Shown here piece by piece: positions 42,875 through 54,187 of a stretch of DNA of 64,000 nt. Below the pieces are notes generated by a model, which was given only the letters and a program-made list of their open reading frames with translations, had not been told where the DNA came from and searched no databases. The stretch lies in contig OW121741.1 in the NCBI GenBank assembly GCA_933228675.1, forward strand, positions 75,196,629 through 75,260,628, written 5' to 3'. A program made the position numbers and the translations under genes. This stretch comes from Stomorhina lunata (Eukaryota > Arthropoda > Insecta > Diptera > Rhiniidae). Each line of letters starts with the position of its first letter. The stretch's first letter is position 1.

Positions 42875-43666
42875 AACAAGTAAGAAAAGCTATAGTTGGT
42901 CAAGCCCGACTATATAATACCCTTCACTACTAAGGTCAAATATGGACCAACAATTAAACAAGTTTTCCTTAAGTCTTAGAGACATACATACATATACTAT
43001 GTGCTATTTTTTAAAAATTTCGAGCTTTATATCATTTCCGGTTAAGGGCCTGATATGGGAGCTAGGGTCAATTGTGGACCGATTGTTACCAAATTTTGTT
43101 TATTGGTTTATATTTACAAAATATTTATCTGTGCAAAGTTTTAGTTATCAAATGCATTTATCTTTAGAGTTATTAACGTTTTTGTGCTTTAATGTGTATA
43201 TAAACGTCTTTTGAGAATGTGTCTTGTATGGGAGGTATGGTCAAATATTGGCCGATTTCTACAAAATTCGGAACACTAAATAAGGTTATGATAAGCAATA
43301 TTTGTGCTGAATATTATTAAAATACAACTAAATTTGTGGATGTAAATTACCAAAAACTCTATTCTTGGCAAGGCATCCCTACGGGAGGTACCCGAAATAG
43401 TAATCCGATTTCGCCCCAAATATGAATCTGTGCCAAATTTCGTCAAATTATCTTTAAAGTTACGACCTGTAGAGTGATAAGAAACTTACATGGATAACCG
43501 GCCAGCCAGCCAGCCAACAGGACGGACATCGTTAAAACAACTCAGGGAGTGATTCTAAGTCGATTGCTATACTAAAAGGTGCTCATACCAATATTTCTAT
43601 GCGTTACAAACATCAGCACAAACCCAATATACCCTTTCCACCTATGGTGGTGAAGGGTATAAAAAG
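42875..43666 (-). mobile_element. Dispersed repeat family P, copy 2 (full length)
   Basis: The plus strand shows AACAAGTAAGAAAAGC, the hairpin TAGTTGGTCAAGCCCGACTA, ACCCTTCACTACTAAGG, then the family body, and ends with CCACCTATGGTGGTGAAGGG and TATAAAAAG. The 5' end of the family is itself a hairpin (CCACC...GGTGG). About 790 bp, non-coding. Confidence 0.78.
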
Positions 43667-43931
43667 TCACATAAATTGTTACGCAAAATTTAAGCAAAAA
43701 GTGTTGCAGTCGTTTAGGCTTAACATTTTAATCAAATAGCATTTAAGTGTAAGTCCAAGGCAGGTATGCCTGGCAGTCGACGGGATTCAACTAAAATTAG
43801 TAGAGCTATTTTTTGAATCAACTAATAGACGTAAACCAAAAAAAAAAAAATTGGTGAAAAACGGGTTTCCAAGGCTGGCGCCAAGGAGTCAAATGATTTC
43901 AACCAAAATTTTTAGATCAACTAATAGACGT
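43667..43931. other. Unassigned; contains TCAACTAATAGACGT twice
   Basis: The 15-mer occurs at about 43818 and 43919, the second directly before the SINE body, suggesting a small duplication or a target duplication of an older insertion. Confidence 0.4.
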
Positions 43932-44195
43932 GAGATCCCAAGTTCGATCCCCGGCCAGACCCACATGAAAAAAATAAATTTTCAAAAAAAGCAGCGGTTA
44001 TCCTCATAACTCAGCTAGCCACAGGTTATTGAGTATTAGGTCATGTAAAACTTCTCCATCTAATGCATTTGCCCTTCGGAGCCGGAGTTAAAACTTAGGT
44101 CCCTTTCAATATGTCTAAAAATAGAATCGGATGCAGCTCATTGTCTGAAAGAAGTGCCCCTGGTTCCAACTGGAATGTTGTCGGCGAATTATATA
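43932..44195 (+). mobile_element. tRNA-derived SINE, copy b (5'-truncated)
   Basis: It begins inside the tRNA-like head (CCCAAGTTCGATCCCCGGCC, a B box) and follows copy a (51910-52221) through ATAACTCAGCTAGCCAC, GGTTATTGAGTATTAGG, GGAGCCGG, TTAAAAC, TAGGTCCCTTTCAAT, GATGCAGCTCATTGTCTGA and TGGAATGTTGTCGG, ending GAATTATATA. The A box is missing. Confidence 0.8.
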
Positions 44196-44628
44196 TCTAT
44201 TTTTTTCATTATCTTATAAAACTGAACAAATATGCAAAATTTCATTGTTCCAGGATCACTTCTTATATTTTTTGCATTTCAATGTATGAGGAAATACCAC
44301 CTTGCGCTGCAGCGGTGCCGTGCTTATTGGTATGTAATTTCCTTGTAACAGAAATTTTGAGGGTAGTATGCACTCTCCCGCGTAACAAGTTTGCCAAATC
44401 TAAAAACATACCCCGAAGAATAAAGTTATCCTAAAGTTCAGGTGTAAGACTGTAGCATCATATTGTATATTCAGGTGTATCTTCATGATGTCATAAAAAC
44501 AATAATTAAAGCGATCTCGACTTTAACACTTCACAGTTTTCACACATTTAAAAGTAATGAGCTAACCTAATTTAGGCTAGCATTCCTAGAATTTAGTTAG
44601 CCCTTTATTTAGACGATCCAGTCATCTT
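44196..44628. other. No gene recognised
   Basis: No shared repeat or protein motif. The 107-codon plus frame that crosses the SINE end has no recognisable domain. Confidence 0.4.
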
Positions 44629-44916
44629 CTGTTATCCTTGACTCCCAGTGGAGCATAGGGCCTTATTTACATCTGCGTCGTTGTTGTTTACAATGTCTGG
44701 AAGCCGATTCCTTGTGGATGTTATAAAGGCATTTCGATGTTGCTCTGATTCCAGTTTCCCAACATCAATTTTCCGATCGGCTTTTGTCGTTTCTGACATC
44801 AGAGCCGCTACTTTCAATCGAACTTTAGATATAACTAGATGGTGGTCGCTGTTTATATCTGCTCCGCGCCTCGAGCGTACATCATGTAAAGATGATCGCC
44901 ATTTAGAGTTGATCAA
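44629..44916 (-). pseudogene. RTE-type LINE fragment: endonuclease end fused to ORF C-terminus
   Basis: A 94-codon minus-strand frame gives SLHDVRSRRGADINSDHHLV, the C-terminal end of an RTE/BovB-type endonuclease (the SDHH motif), then KIDVGKLESEQHRNAF. It ends abruptly in LCSTGSQG and a stop, followed by ATAACAGAAGA. The whole reverse transcriptase is missing, so this is an internal deletion as well as a 5' truncation. The last 40 bases are the same tail as the micro-insertions at 28623-28666 and 55054-55095. Confidence 0.8.
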
Positions 44917-44948
44917 AATGTGAACAATTTGGTTCTTAGTGACTAATT

Positions 44949-45649
44949 AAAGATAAATATTTGCTAAATTTTGCCATCATACAAACATATTCCCAAAACT
45001 TACACATTTAAGCGGTTTCCGTCATTTGGACTTATATGAGAGCTAGGGTCAAATGTAGACCGATGATCTCGAAATTTGGCAAATTGATTACAGTTATTTC
45101 TAAAATTATGTATGCAAAAACTAAACTTAAAATTCTCATTATCTTCGGATTTACGAGCCTTTTAGTCTCATTTAGTGCGTTTTGAGAAAAGAGTTTGTAT
45201 GGGAGCTATGGTCAAATGTGGACCGATTTCAACGAAATTTGGTGCAGTGATTTAGGTTTATATAAGCTGTATATGATTTAAATTTCCTGAAAAAATATTG
45301 ATTTTTGAAGCCAATATATCAATTCCGGGAAGTGAGACCTATGGGAGGTACCATAAATAATATACCGATTTCGACGAATTTCAATAGCCATGGTTCCATT
45401 ATCAAACAAATGATCTGTGCCAAATTTCATCAAATTATCTTTAGAATTGCGACCTGTAGTTTGAATACAAGGTTTATATGGGAGTCCAGCCAGCCAGACG
45501 GACGGACTGACATCGCTTAATCGACTCATAAAGTGATTCTAAGATTATTGGTATGCTAAAAGATGGGTCTAAGACAAATATTTCTATGCGTTACATACAT
45601 CAGCACAAACTTAAAATACCTTTTCCACCTAAGGTGGTGAAGGGTATAA
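44949..45649 (-). mobile_element. Dispersed repeat family P, copy 3
   Basis: It follows copy 4 in reverse complement from AAATATTTGCTAAATTTTGC to CCACCTAAGGTGGTGAAGGG. The hairpin end (GTCGG...CCGAC) is missing, so it is truncated on the left. Confidence 0.75.
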
Positions 45650-46297
45650 TTATCTGATATACAGGTGGATTTATAATTTTGAAATCGAGTTTATACTTCC
45701 AACCATAAGCTTGGTCACAAATATTAAACATTTCAATTGGCAATCCATCAAATATAGACAGAATATAGAAAACAACAAAAATTTAATTTCAAATTAATTT
45801 GAAAAAAAAAGTTTACCTCCAAGTACTTAATTCCTGTAAGAAATTTCCTGTAAGAAAAATTTCAATTACATGTTAATTTCAATATCAAACTGCCCAGAAA
45901 CATTCATACATATAATAATAACAAAAAATAAAAAATTGCCGACAGCCATATAATTTCTGGTAACATACGATTACCAGACAAATCGAATATATGAATGACT
46001 GAATTTATGGCAAAGTTGAGCAAGAGAGAAAGGAGATTCAAATGAAAATTGCCATTTAGGTTATGCCTTCCTTATGTGGTCAAATAAACAGCAGCTGAAT
46101 TCAATTACACAATTGATAAAACCACAAACGGTAGGAAAGACACACTCTGTCAGTTAGGCCAACAGACAGACAGACAAACTACAGACAATCGTAACTACTG
46201 TAATATTGCAAACTCAGTTCTTACAGGCACAATTTCTGAGTCAATCAATAGTTTGGGGTATTAGGTTAATGTTAATGTTAAGCTTGTCAAGTTAAGT
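45650..46297. other. No gene recognised
   Basis: AT-rich sequence; a short CAGA run near 46167. Confidence 0.4.
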
Positions 46298-47081
46298 TTT
46301 TTATACCCTTCACCACCATATTTGGAAAGGGTATTATAAGTTTGTGCTGATGTATGTAACGCATAGAAATATTTGTCTTAGACCCATCTTTTAGTATACC
46401 AATAGGCTTATAATCACTTTCTGAGTCTATTTAGCGATGTTCGTCCGTCCGTCTGGCTGGCAGGACCCCCATGTAAACCTTGTAATCAAACTACAGGTCG
46501 CAATTCTAAGATAATTTGATGAAATTTTGCACAAATCATTTTCATGGAACCATGGCTATTGAAATTCGTCATAATCGGTCCATTATTTATGGTACCTCCC
46601 AAAGGTCCCACTTCCCGGAATTGAGATATTGGCCACAATATTTTCTCATGAAATTTTAAACAAATACTGCTTATGTAAACTTAAATTACTGTACCAAATT
46701 TCGTTGAAATCGGTCCACATTTGATCATAGCTCCCATACAAACTCTTTTCTCAAAACGCACTAAATGAGACAAAATTCACTAAGACGCTTTTAAATCCGA
46801 AGACAATGAGAATTTTAAGTTTATTTTTTGCAGACATAATTTTTGTAATAACTGTAATCAATTTACCAAATTTCGGGATAATCGGTCCACATTTGACCCT
46901 AGCTCTCATATAAATCCAAATGACGGAAACAGCTTATATGTATAAGTTTTGAGAATATGTTTGTATGATGGCATAATTTAGCAAATATTTGTCTTTGTAC
47001 AGGAAAAAGAACACCTTTGACCTTAGTGGTGAAGGGTATCGTATAGTCGGGATTAACCGACTATAGCACTTTCTTACTTGT
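46298..47081 (+). mobile_element. Dispersed repeat family P, copy 4 (full length)
   Basis: It starts TTTTATACCCTTCACCACCA and ends GGTGAAGGGTATCGTATAGT, then CGGGATTAACCGACTATAGC and ACTTTCTTACTTGT. With copy 2 it defines both family ends. There is no duplication of more than two bases at the ends (T-rich on the left, CTTAAT on the right), as expected for rolling-circle elements. No coding capacity. Confidence 0.78.
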
Positions 47082-47703
47082 CTTAATATGTTTTTTGTAT
47101 TTAAGTACTAGTTCTGGTGACTACGTTTTAATAACAACCAAACAACCCCTTTTTTCAAATTTCCTATTAAATTGAAATATCCTATACTTATATTTCAATT
47201 TATTTTTCATTTCAATTGCCAAAAGATGACTTGGCAAATTAAATTACAAAAAAAAAAAAAAAATGTTTAAAATGATGAAGTGTTTTTTTATACATTTCTT
47301 CTTTCGGTTTCTCAAACCTTAAATAGCCAACATTTCAATTTAATATTAAATATCAATAACATTTTCTTGGTGCTCGTGCTCGATCCTTCTGTTTCAATTT
47401 CTTTGTTTCTGTTGAACTGTCAAACCTGACATGTCAAACAAGCTAATTTATCAAAAGCCCCTGCAGTAGAGAAACAAAGTTTTGACTTGACTAAAAGTTA
47501 AATTGTTATTGTCCATGTGTATGAGTTCGTTTTATATTGAATTGAATGTTATATTATAATTAAATTATTTCGTTTTTTTTTAGGTCTTGTTAAATTCTAG
47601 GTCCTATTCCCTTTGAGCTGGGAAGTAGTTAGCAGCATGACTTTACAATTTAATTTTAAATTGAAGACATTAAGAAAAAATTAACTCATACATCAAATGT
47701 TGT
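47082..47703. other. No gene recognised
   Basis: AT-rich sequence with homopolymer runs; no shared repeat. Confidence 0.4.
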
Positions 47704-47800
47704 TATATCCTTCACCACCATACACGGAAAGGGTATATTGGATTGGTGCTGATGTTTGTAACGCCAAGAAATTAGTCGTGAAAAATCTTTATAACTATAA
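47704..47800 (+). mobile_element. Dispersed repeat family P, copy 5 (5' end only)
   Basis: TATATCCTTCACCACCATAC, GGAAAGGGTATATTGG and GCTGATGTTTGTAACGC match the 5' end of copy 4; the match fades by about 47800. Confidence 0.6.
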
Positions 47801-47924
47801 GAGCACCGCCCTTGTACTAAATTGCTATTGCCCCAAATTCATTTAAAGCTTTTGGTAATTTGATAAAACTTGTTAAAAGGATGACCAATTATTTATTTAC
47901 TATAGTGAAGTGTACTATGACTTA

Positions 47925-47995
47925 GTTGGTTAGCACGTCGACTACTAAGCAATACATATCATATTTTACCTGGGTTTGAGGTCCAGTCACGGCAA
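47925..47995 (+). mobile_element. tRNA-like SINE head
   Basis: TGACTTAGTTGGTTAGCACG resembles a tRNA D-arm with A box, and GGGTTTGAGGTCC resembles a B box about 50 bases later. The T-stem is poor and no acceptor pairing is seen, so it is a decayed SINE or tRNA pseudogene. Confidence 0.45.
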
Positions 47996-48303
47996 CATCA
48001 ATTTCTGTAATTAAAAATTACCAAGCAACCTTTAACGGCTAGCCCTACAGCATTAATACGCCATCGATGTAAAACAATAAAAATTACTGTAAAGTAAAAC
48101 AAGTAAGAGTGTTATATTCGGCTGTGCCGAATCTTATATACCCACCATCAAGTTGTGTTAAATTTAGAAACATATCTCATATATCTACAAGGGTCAGCTA
48201 ATTCAAAATCTGGACCAAAACTGAAAAATCGCTAAGCTAATAGTAATAGTAATACGGCAGGTCCATATATTTCGTTAGGAGTTCCTAGTGCATTCATCAT
48301 ATA

Positions 48304-49604
48304 CTGGGTGTTTTTTTTAGAGGTATAGAACTTCGAATTGAAATAAAACACAAGAAAATCGTTTTAATGTCCATCAATTTGGCTTTATTGGAAGGATAAT
48401 TTTATGCCATTAATGTTTAAATATGATTTCGGGCATGTGGCAGCCGCGGCTGGCTCGAATAAAGCCAATTCTACAGGTCCAATTTTCAACTACTTTTTCG
48501 AGCATATGGGGCCGTATGTTGGCAATAACGCCACGAATGTTGGCTTCCAAGTCCCCTAACGTTTCTGGTTTGTTGGCGTAGACGAGCGACTTCACATATC
48601 CCCAAAGAAAATAATCCAATGGTGTCAAATCGCACGATCTTGGTGGCCAATTGACAGGTCCATTCCGCGAAATTATGCGCTCATCGAATGTTTCGAATAA
48701 ATCAATTGTGACGTGCGCTGTGTGGCATGTAGCGCCGTCTTGTTGGAACCACAACTCATCCACATTCATGCCATCCAATTGGGGAACAAAATAGTCGGTT
48801 ATCATGGCTCTATACCGGTCTCCATTTATGGTAACTGACTCTCCAGCATTATTTCGGAAGAAGTATGGCCCAATGACTCCACCAGCCCATAGAGCACACC
48901 AAACAGTCAGTTTTTGTGGATGTAATGGCGTCTCAAGGGTCTCATGTGGATTCTCTTCACTCCAAATGCGGCAATTTTGCTTGTTGACGTAGCCATTCAA
49001 CCAAAAATGAGCCTCATCACTGAACAAAATTTTGCGATGAAAATCAGCATCGAGATCAATCTCATTTTCGGCCCATACACCAAAATCACGACGCATTGCA
49101 TGGTCTCGCGGCTTTTATTCTTGCACAAGCTGGATCTTGTAAGGTCGCAAGCCAAGATCTTTGCGCAAAATCTTCCATAAAGTTGATGGACAAAGCTCCA
49201 ATTGCTGTGCACGGTGGCGAATCGATTCATTCGGGTCCTCTTCAACACTTTGCTCTACAGCGGCAATTGTTTCTTCGGTGCGCACTGTTCGACGTCGCTG
49301 CGGATGCGTATTATCACATAGAGTAAACGTAGTGCGAAAACGATCCATGGTTAACCGAATTAATTGCTCTGATGGACGATTATGTCGACCATAAAATGGA
49401 CGGAGCTTGCGGTAAACTTCGCGAACTGAACCATTATTTTCGAAATAAATTTGCACGATTTGCAAGCGTTGTTCTTTTGTCAACCTGTTCATGATGAAAT
49501 GGCAAACCAAACTAAATATTAATCACTTGACAGCTGACAAAATGGCCGCCAGTTAAAAAAGTGATGCCAACATAAAGTTCTATACCTTAATAAAAAACAC
49601 CCGA
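48304..49604 (-). mobile_element. Mariner-like transposon copy 2 (DDxD), one nonsense mutation
   Basis: 1301 bp flanked by TA (48302-48303 and 49605-49606), with the same inverted ends as copy 1 (GGGTGTTTTTT...AGGTATAGAACTT). It lies in family Q copy 2 at a different position from that of copy 1, so the two are independent insertions and not one duplicated segment. Confidence 0.95.
48410..49510 (-). pseudogene. Mariner-type transposase, stop near residue 132
   Basis: It starts at ATG 49510. A Leu TTA in copy 1 (VQELKPRDH) is a TAA stop here, near 49115. A one-codon deletion lies in the segment after WFQQDGATCHTAHVTIDL. The catalytic motifs KILFSDEAHFWLNG, WFQQDGATCH and SCDLTPLDYFLWG are all present, including the first Asp that copy 1 has lost. 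The stop in copy 1 (SEENPH) is absent here. Each copy thus has a different inactivating change. Confidence 0.92.
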
Positions 49605-49668
49605 TATAAAGTCTGGGCTGAACATTGATTGATGCCTATCTAATTTCATCGGTGCAATCTTAATTTAA

Positions 49669-49975
49669 CACGTTCCATGCCGCGTGCACGGAAAACAGTA
49701 CACGCGTAGCTTAATTTTTACGCCAACATGTTTTTTTAAATTAAATTTTTTGTCTCTAAATTTTCATTCCCGTTATGATTGTTTTATGTTATTTAGTGAT
49801 GTTTAGAGGAATTTTTGCATCGTGTACTGATAACGGTACACGCAAATAATATGAATTCTCTCAAAAACAAAAATAAGAATTTATACAAAATTATTAAAGC
49901 GCTTACCGTGTACTGTTTTCGGTACACGCGCCGTTGAAATGGCACCTAGTGGAAAACAGGTTGGCAGGGAAAGTG
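49669..49975. mobile_element. piggyBac-type MITE with TTAA target duplication
   Basis: 307 bp flanked by TTAA (49665-49668 and 49976-49979). Inverted ends are CACGTTCCATGCC and CACTTTCCCTGCC (11 of 13). The interior holds three copies of a GTGTACTG...CGGTACACG-type palindrome (about 49687, 49832 and 49907). It is inserted in family Q copy 2 at a CTTAAT that is intact in copies 1 and 3. No transposase. Confidence 0.85.
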
Positions 49976-50133
49976 TTAATGAATGTACCTCCAAATCTTT
50001 TTGATTGTAGATATAAAAAGAGGATGTTATATATATAAGAATTATAGCCAAATGTTGACCGATTGTAACAAAATTTTACACACTGGCTGGTATATATCTT
50101 ATATTCTTAAACGAGCAATAATTGTGTGTATAT

Positions 50134-50745
50134 GGCCAAGGCCGCGGAAAAGGGGAATTCAATGAAATTTTTTTTTCTTATTATCTAGTGCTTTTGTAAT
50201 TGTCATTTGTTTGTTTACAGTCCAAAGCCTCACAAAACAAAGAGAGTACATTTGTGAAGTATTAATATATCAAAATTTTTGAGCATCGGTTTCTATTTAT
50301 TTTTTGCATGGCTCCTAAGTAAGAGAACTTTATGTGTTGTTCCAGTCTTTTTTTTGGTGACGTTCCAGTCTCGCATTTTTGCATCCAAAACAATTATTTA
50401 TAAATGCAATTTTTTATACATTTTTTGTGCGTAGAGTATTTATTCTTTGATCTTTCACCTACGATATGTTAGAGGGAAACGTGTCCAGGTTTTTGAAAAC
50501 ATTACGAAATTTTGGAAAATGTTGTACAAGCTCTTAGACCACTTCTCTTTTAGTGTGACGTTCCAGTTAACTTCAAATGGCTGTAACTTTTAATTTGCAA
50601 GAAATAGAAGCACATTTTTTTGCGCCAAAGTTACAGCCTGAGAATATATTTTGAATGAACAAAAGTTATCGCTACTTTTTTACTTTGTTCATCAAATATA
50701 CGTCGAAAATTGCGCAAACTGGTGACGTTCCAGCCCACGGCCTTG

Positions 50746-50748
<3 letters not shown>
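50134..50748. mobile_element. GGCC-ended MITE inside the (TA)n tract of element H
   Basis: 615 bp with inverted ends GGCCAAGGCCGCGG and GGCCAAGGCCGTGG (13 of 14), in a TA-repeat context that leaves a duplication of ATAT or shorter. The interior has three direct copies of GTGACGTTCCAG (50357, 50555, 50722) and a partial one near 50338. No coding capacity. I do not recognise the family. Confidence 0.78.

Positions 50749-50818
<70 letters not shown>
50749..50818. repeat. (TA)n microsatellite of element H copy 3
   Basis: About 35 TA units continuing the element after the nested MITE. Confidence 0.97.
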
Positions 50819-50820
<2 letters not shown>

Positions 50821-51909
50821 CTTAACATCTCAAAAGTAATATGAATAGGAATTATGTTAACTGCTTTTTAATATTATGTATCGAATTCAATTGGTACCAA
50901 AGAAGTACCAAATAAGCATATGGGACTTTTTGAAAGTAGTGGATAAAAAGGGGAAAAAATGAGTAATGTTATAACTTTTAAACAAATGAATGTTTGTATG
51001 TATGTTCTTTATAGAATAGTAAACTGTGAATTTGATCATATTATGCTCTTTAGCGAAGATGTTGCGGATAAGCCGGGGAAGGTTTTTAAGTTGGTAAGAC
51101 TAATTTCCGTTAGGTGGCGCCACTGAAAATCACTAAAAATTAATTAAATCGTAAACTGTATATTTGATCATGCTATGATCTTTAGCAAAGTTGTAGCGCA
51201 TGAGCCGGCAAAGGTTTTTTAGTTGGTGTGAATAATTTCCGACAGGTGGCGCTACTGAAAATTACTCAAAGTCAATTTAATCGTAAGCTGTACATTTAAT
51301 CATGCCATAATCTTTAGCAAAGTTGTTGCGGATAAGCCGACGAAGGTTTATTAATGGGAATGACCAAAGTCCAACAGGTGGCGCCACTGGAAATTACTCA
51401 AAATAAATTAAATCGTAAACTGTGCATTTGATCATGTTATAATCATTTGAAAAGTTGTTAAGCATAAGCAGACGTAGGTTTCTTAGTTGGTGTGGACAAC
51501 TTCAGGTGGGGAAACTGAAAATTACTCAAAATGAAATAAATCGTAAACTGTGCATTTGATTAGGCTATAATACTTAGCAAAGTTGTTGCGCATGGGTCGA
51601 CGGAGGTTTCTGTTGGTATGACCAATTTCCAAAATTTTTTCAAAATGAGTTAATCTGTAAACTATGCAAACTATGAGTTGATCGGAAAAAATAAATAAAA
51701 TAATTCGAAATTAACTGAATATTTGCACAAAATACTTATCATAAAGCTCCGAGCAAGGCTCGGTCAACCCGGTAATATAGAGCTTATTCTTGCAAAACTT
51801 AGTGGCCATAGCTATCATAGTTTCTAATTTAATAGCTTTTAATTGGCCTTTGCTAAAATTTTTGGTTTCCGTGAGTGTTTTTTATATGAAAGCTAAAGTC
51901 AAATATGAA

Positions 51910-52221
51910 CCGCCGTGGTATAGCAGGTAAGACATCCGCCTAGCATACTAGAGGCCCAAGTTCAATCCCCGGCCAGATTCCCTTGAAAAAAATAAATTTT
52001 CAAAAAAAAAAAAGCGGCGGTTCACCTCATAACTCAGCTAGCCACTGGTTATTGAGTATTAGGCTATGAAAAACTTCTCTAACTAATGCATTCGCCGTTC
52101 GGAGCCGGCGTTAAAACGTAGGTCCCTTTCAATGAGTTTAAAAAAATAGAATCGGATGCAGCTCATTGTCTGAGAGAAGTACCCCTTGTTCCAATTGGAA
52201 TGTTGTCGGGGAATTATATAT
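51910..52221 (+). mobile_element. tRNA-derived SINE, copy a (full length)
   Basis: 312 bp flanked by AAGTCAAATATG (51896-51907 and 52222-52233). The head is tRNA-like: GTGGTATAGCAGGTAAGACA with an A box, CTAGCAT in the anticodon-loop position, and AAGTTCAATCCCCGG with a B box. The body and 3' end (TGGAATGTTGTCGGGGAATT then ATATA) match copy b. It has an internal A-rich run at 51985-52015. The LINE partner that supplies the tail is not in this window. Confidence 0.88.
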
Positions 52222-52668
52222 AAGTCAAATATGGATTGATTCCAATAAAATTTGATAAACTGATCAAAAATTGCATAAAACTTCCCTATTTTAAATTTAA
52301 TCGTCATAGCTATTACAATTGTATTCAATTAATCAGCATTAATGTGTTTCCCGGGGCGGGGTTATATGGGAGCTCTAACTAAATTTGAACCGATTTCGTC
52401 CATTTTCAACACACATCTTTTTCAAGATATCCAAAATACTTTTGTAAAATTTTGTCCCTCTAGCTATTTTCGTTAAGGTGCTATCGTGCTTATATCTGAC
52501 GGATAGACCTTTTCTTTATGTATTTTTGTGTTTCCATAAGTTTTTTTATATGGGAGCTATGGTCAAATGGTGACCGATTATTACAAAATTTTGCACACTC
52601 TCTGGCATTGACATAAGACTTCCTTGTGCTTAATTAAGTCTTACTAGCTCTTGTAGCTAAGGACCTAG

Positions 52669-53147
52669 GACCATTTGACCTAGCTCCCATATAAAAAATC
52701 TTACGAAAACACAAAAATTCAAAAAGAAAAGGGGATTTATGTCCGTCTGTCCGTCATATAAAATAGTCACGCAGGATTTACCCATATAGGACCGTATTCC
52801 ATTATGCGGCTTTAGTCATCTCGAGTTTTATTCCAGTTGATGTATTGATGTTTTAATTGGGGAATGAATTACAGTCCTTCCAGAAATGTAAGTACGTTAG
52901 AGTGGCAAACAAAATGGACCAATAGTACAAAAGGTTGAAGGGCTTATGAATTGATACCCAATAAAGAAGAACGAATGGGACTTAAACTTATACTTTCGCG
53001 ACTACCTCTTTCGATTTGAATTTGATACAACTCCTTTCTGTCCGTCTTGTTTAGAACAAGTGAAAAGTTCTAAATTTTTACTTAACACAATTCCTGACTA
53101 AGCACGGATACTTTTCCTTCTACCTCTTTCAATTCGGAATTGATATA
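52669..53147. other. Inverted scrap of family Q, then unassigned DNA
   Basis: 52669-52765 matches family Q on the plus strand, opposite to the rest of copy 2. 52766-53147 holds CCTCTTTCGATTTGAATTTG and a diverged repeat of it about 125 bp later, but nothing recognisable. Confidence 0.5.
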
Positions 53148-53175
53148 TCTTATATTCTTAAACGAGAAAAAATTG

Positions 53176-53306
<131 letters not shown>

Positions 53307-54187
53307 CGATTTTGATTAAAGTTGAACGGTATGTATATTTTTTGATGTATGGGTCGAGTAAGAAGGGAATTTTGAAAACTTTGTCTCTAAGGGGGTAAAA
53401 AGGGAAAAAATTTTAAAACATTAAATCTCTTAAAGTAATAGGCATAGAGACAAAATTAATATTACATTTTAAACAACTATAAAAATAGGTGGACATATAT
53501 TTGGTACTTTTTTGAAATTATGCCCGATAGGGGGTAAGAAGTTGTGAAAGTAGTTCTTTTGGTACTATTTTAAACCTACACTTATCTTTTGAACGAAGAA
53601 ATACAGAACTTTGCTTTGTACTAGAATCAATAAATGTGAAAAAAATATTAAACATGTATTTGGTACTTTTTTGATTTCGAGGGCCAAAATGGGTAAAAAA
53701 AGGAATTAAGTTATAATTTAAAATCTCATAAAGTAATATGAATAGGAACAATATGTTAACTGTGTTTTTATGAAATGTACTGAATTCAATTGGTACCAAA
53801 TATGCAGATTGAACTTTTTTAAGATTAGGGGATTAAAATGGGAACAAATTGGTAATGTTATAGCTTTTAAACAAATGAATGTTTGTCTGTCTGTATGTTC
53901 TTAATAGAATAGTAAACTATGCATTTGATCATATTATGCTCTTCAACAAAGTTGTTGCGCATGAGACAGTGAAGGTTTTTAAGTTACATGAGTAATTTCT
54001 GACAGGTGGCGACATTGAAAATTACTCAGAATGATTTAGATCGTAAACTGTGTATTTGATCATGCTATGATCTTTAGAAAAGCTGCAACACATGAGCCGA
54101 CGAAGGTTTCTTAGTTTGTATGACCAATTGCCAGCAGGTGGCGCCACGGAAAATCACTCAAAGTAAATTAAAGCGATAGCTATCTTT

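Larger units (their letters stand above)
50097..51772 (+). mobile_element. Helitron-like element H, copy 3
   Basis: It begins TCTTATATTCTTAAACGAGC after a host A and ends with hairpin CCGAGCAAGGCTCGG plus TCAACCCGG before a host T. Copy 1 of family Q has the empty site CTGGTATTAATATAAAG where this copy has CTGGTATATA, the element, then TAATATAGAG. So insertion was between A and T with no duplication. It contains (TA)n and the GGCGCCACTG repeat units, and has its own nested MITE at 50134-50748. Confidence 0.8.
48098..52668 (-). mobile_element. Dispersed repeat family Q, copy 2, with four nested insertions
   Basis: It starts at AACAAGTAAGAGTGTTATAT with the hairpin ATTCGGCTGTGCCGAAT and CCCACCATCAAGTTG, and follows copy 1 in reverse complement. 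Own sequence: 48098-48303, 49605-49668, 49976-50096, 51773-51909 and 52222-52668. Between these lie a mariner, a piggyBac-type MITE, a Helitron-like element and a SINE. Comparison with copy 1 gives the empty site for each. 52669-52765 reads in the opposite direction (ATTTGACCTAGCTCCCATAT), marking a rearranged end. Confidence 0.75.
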
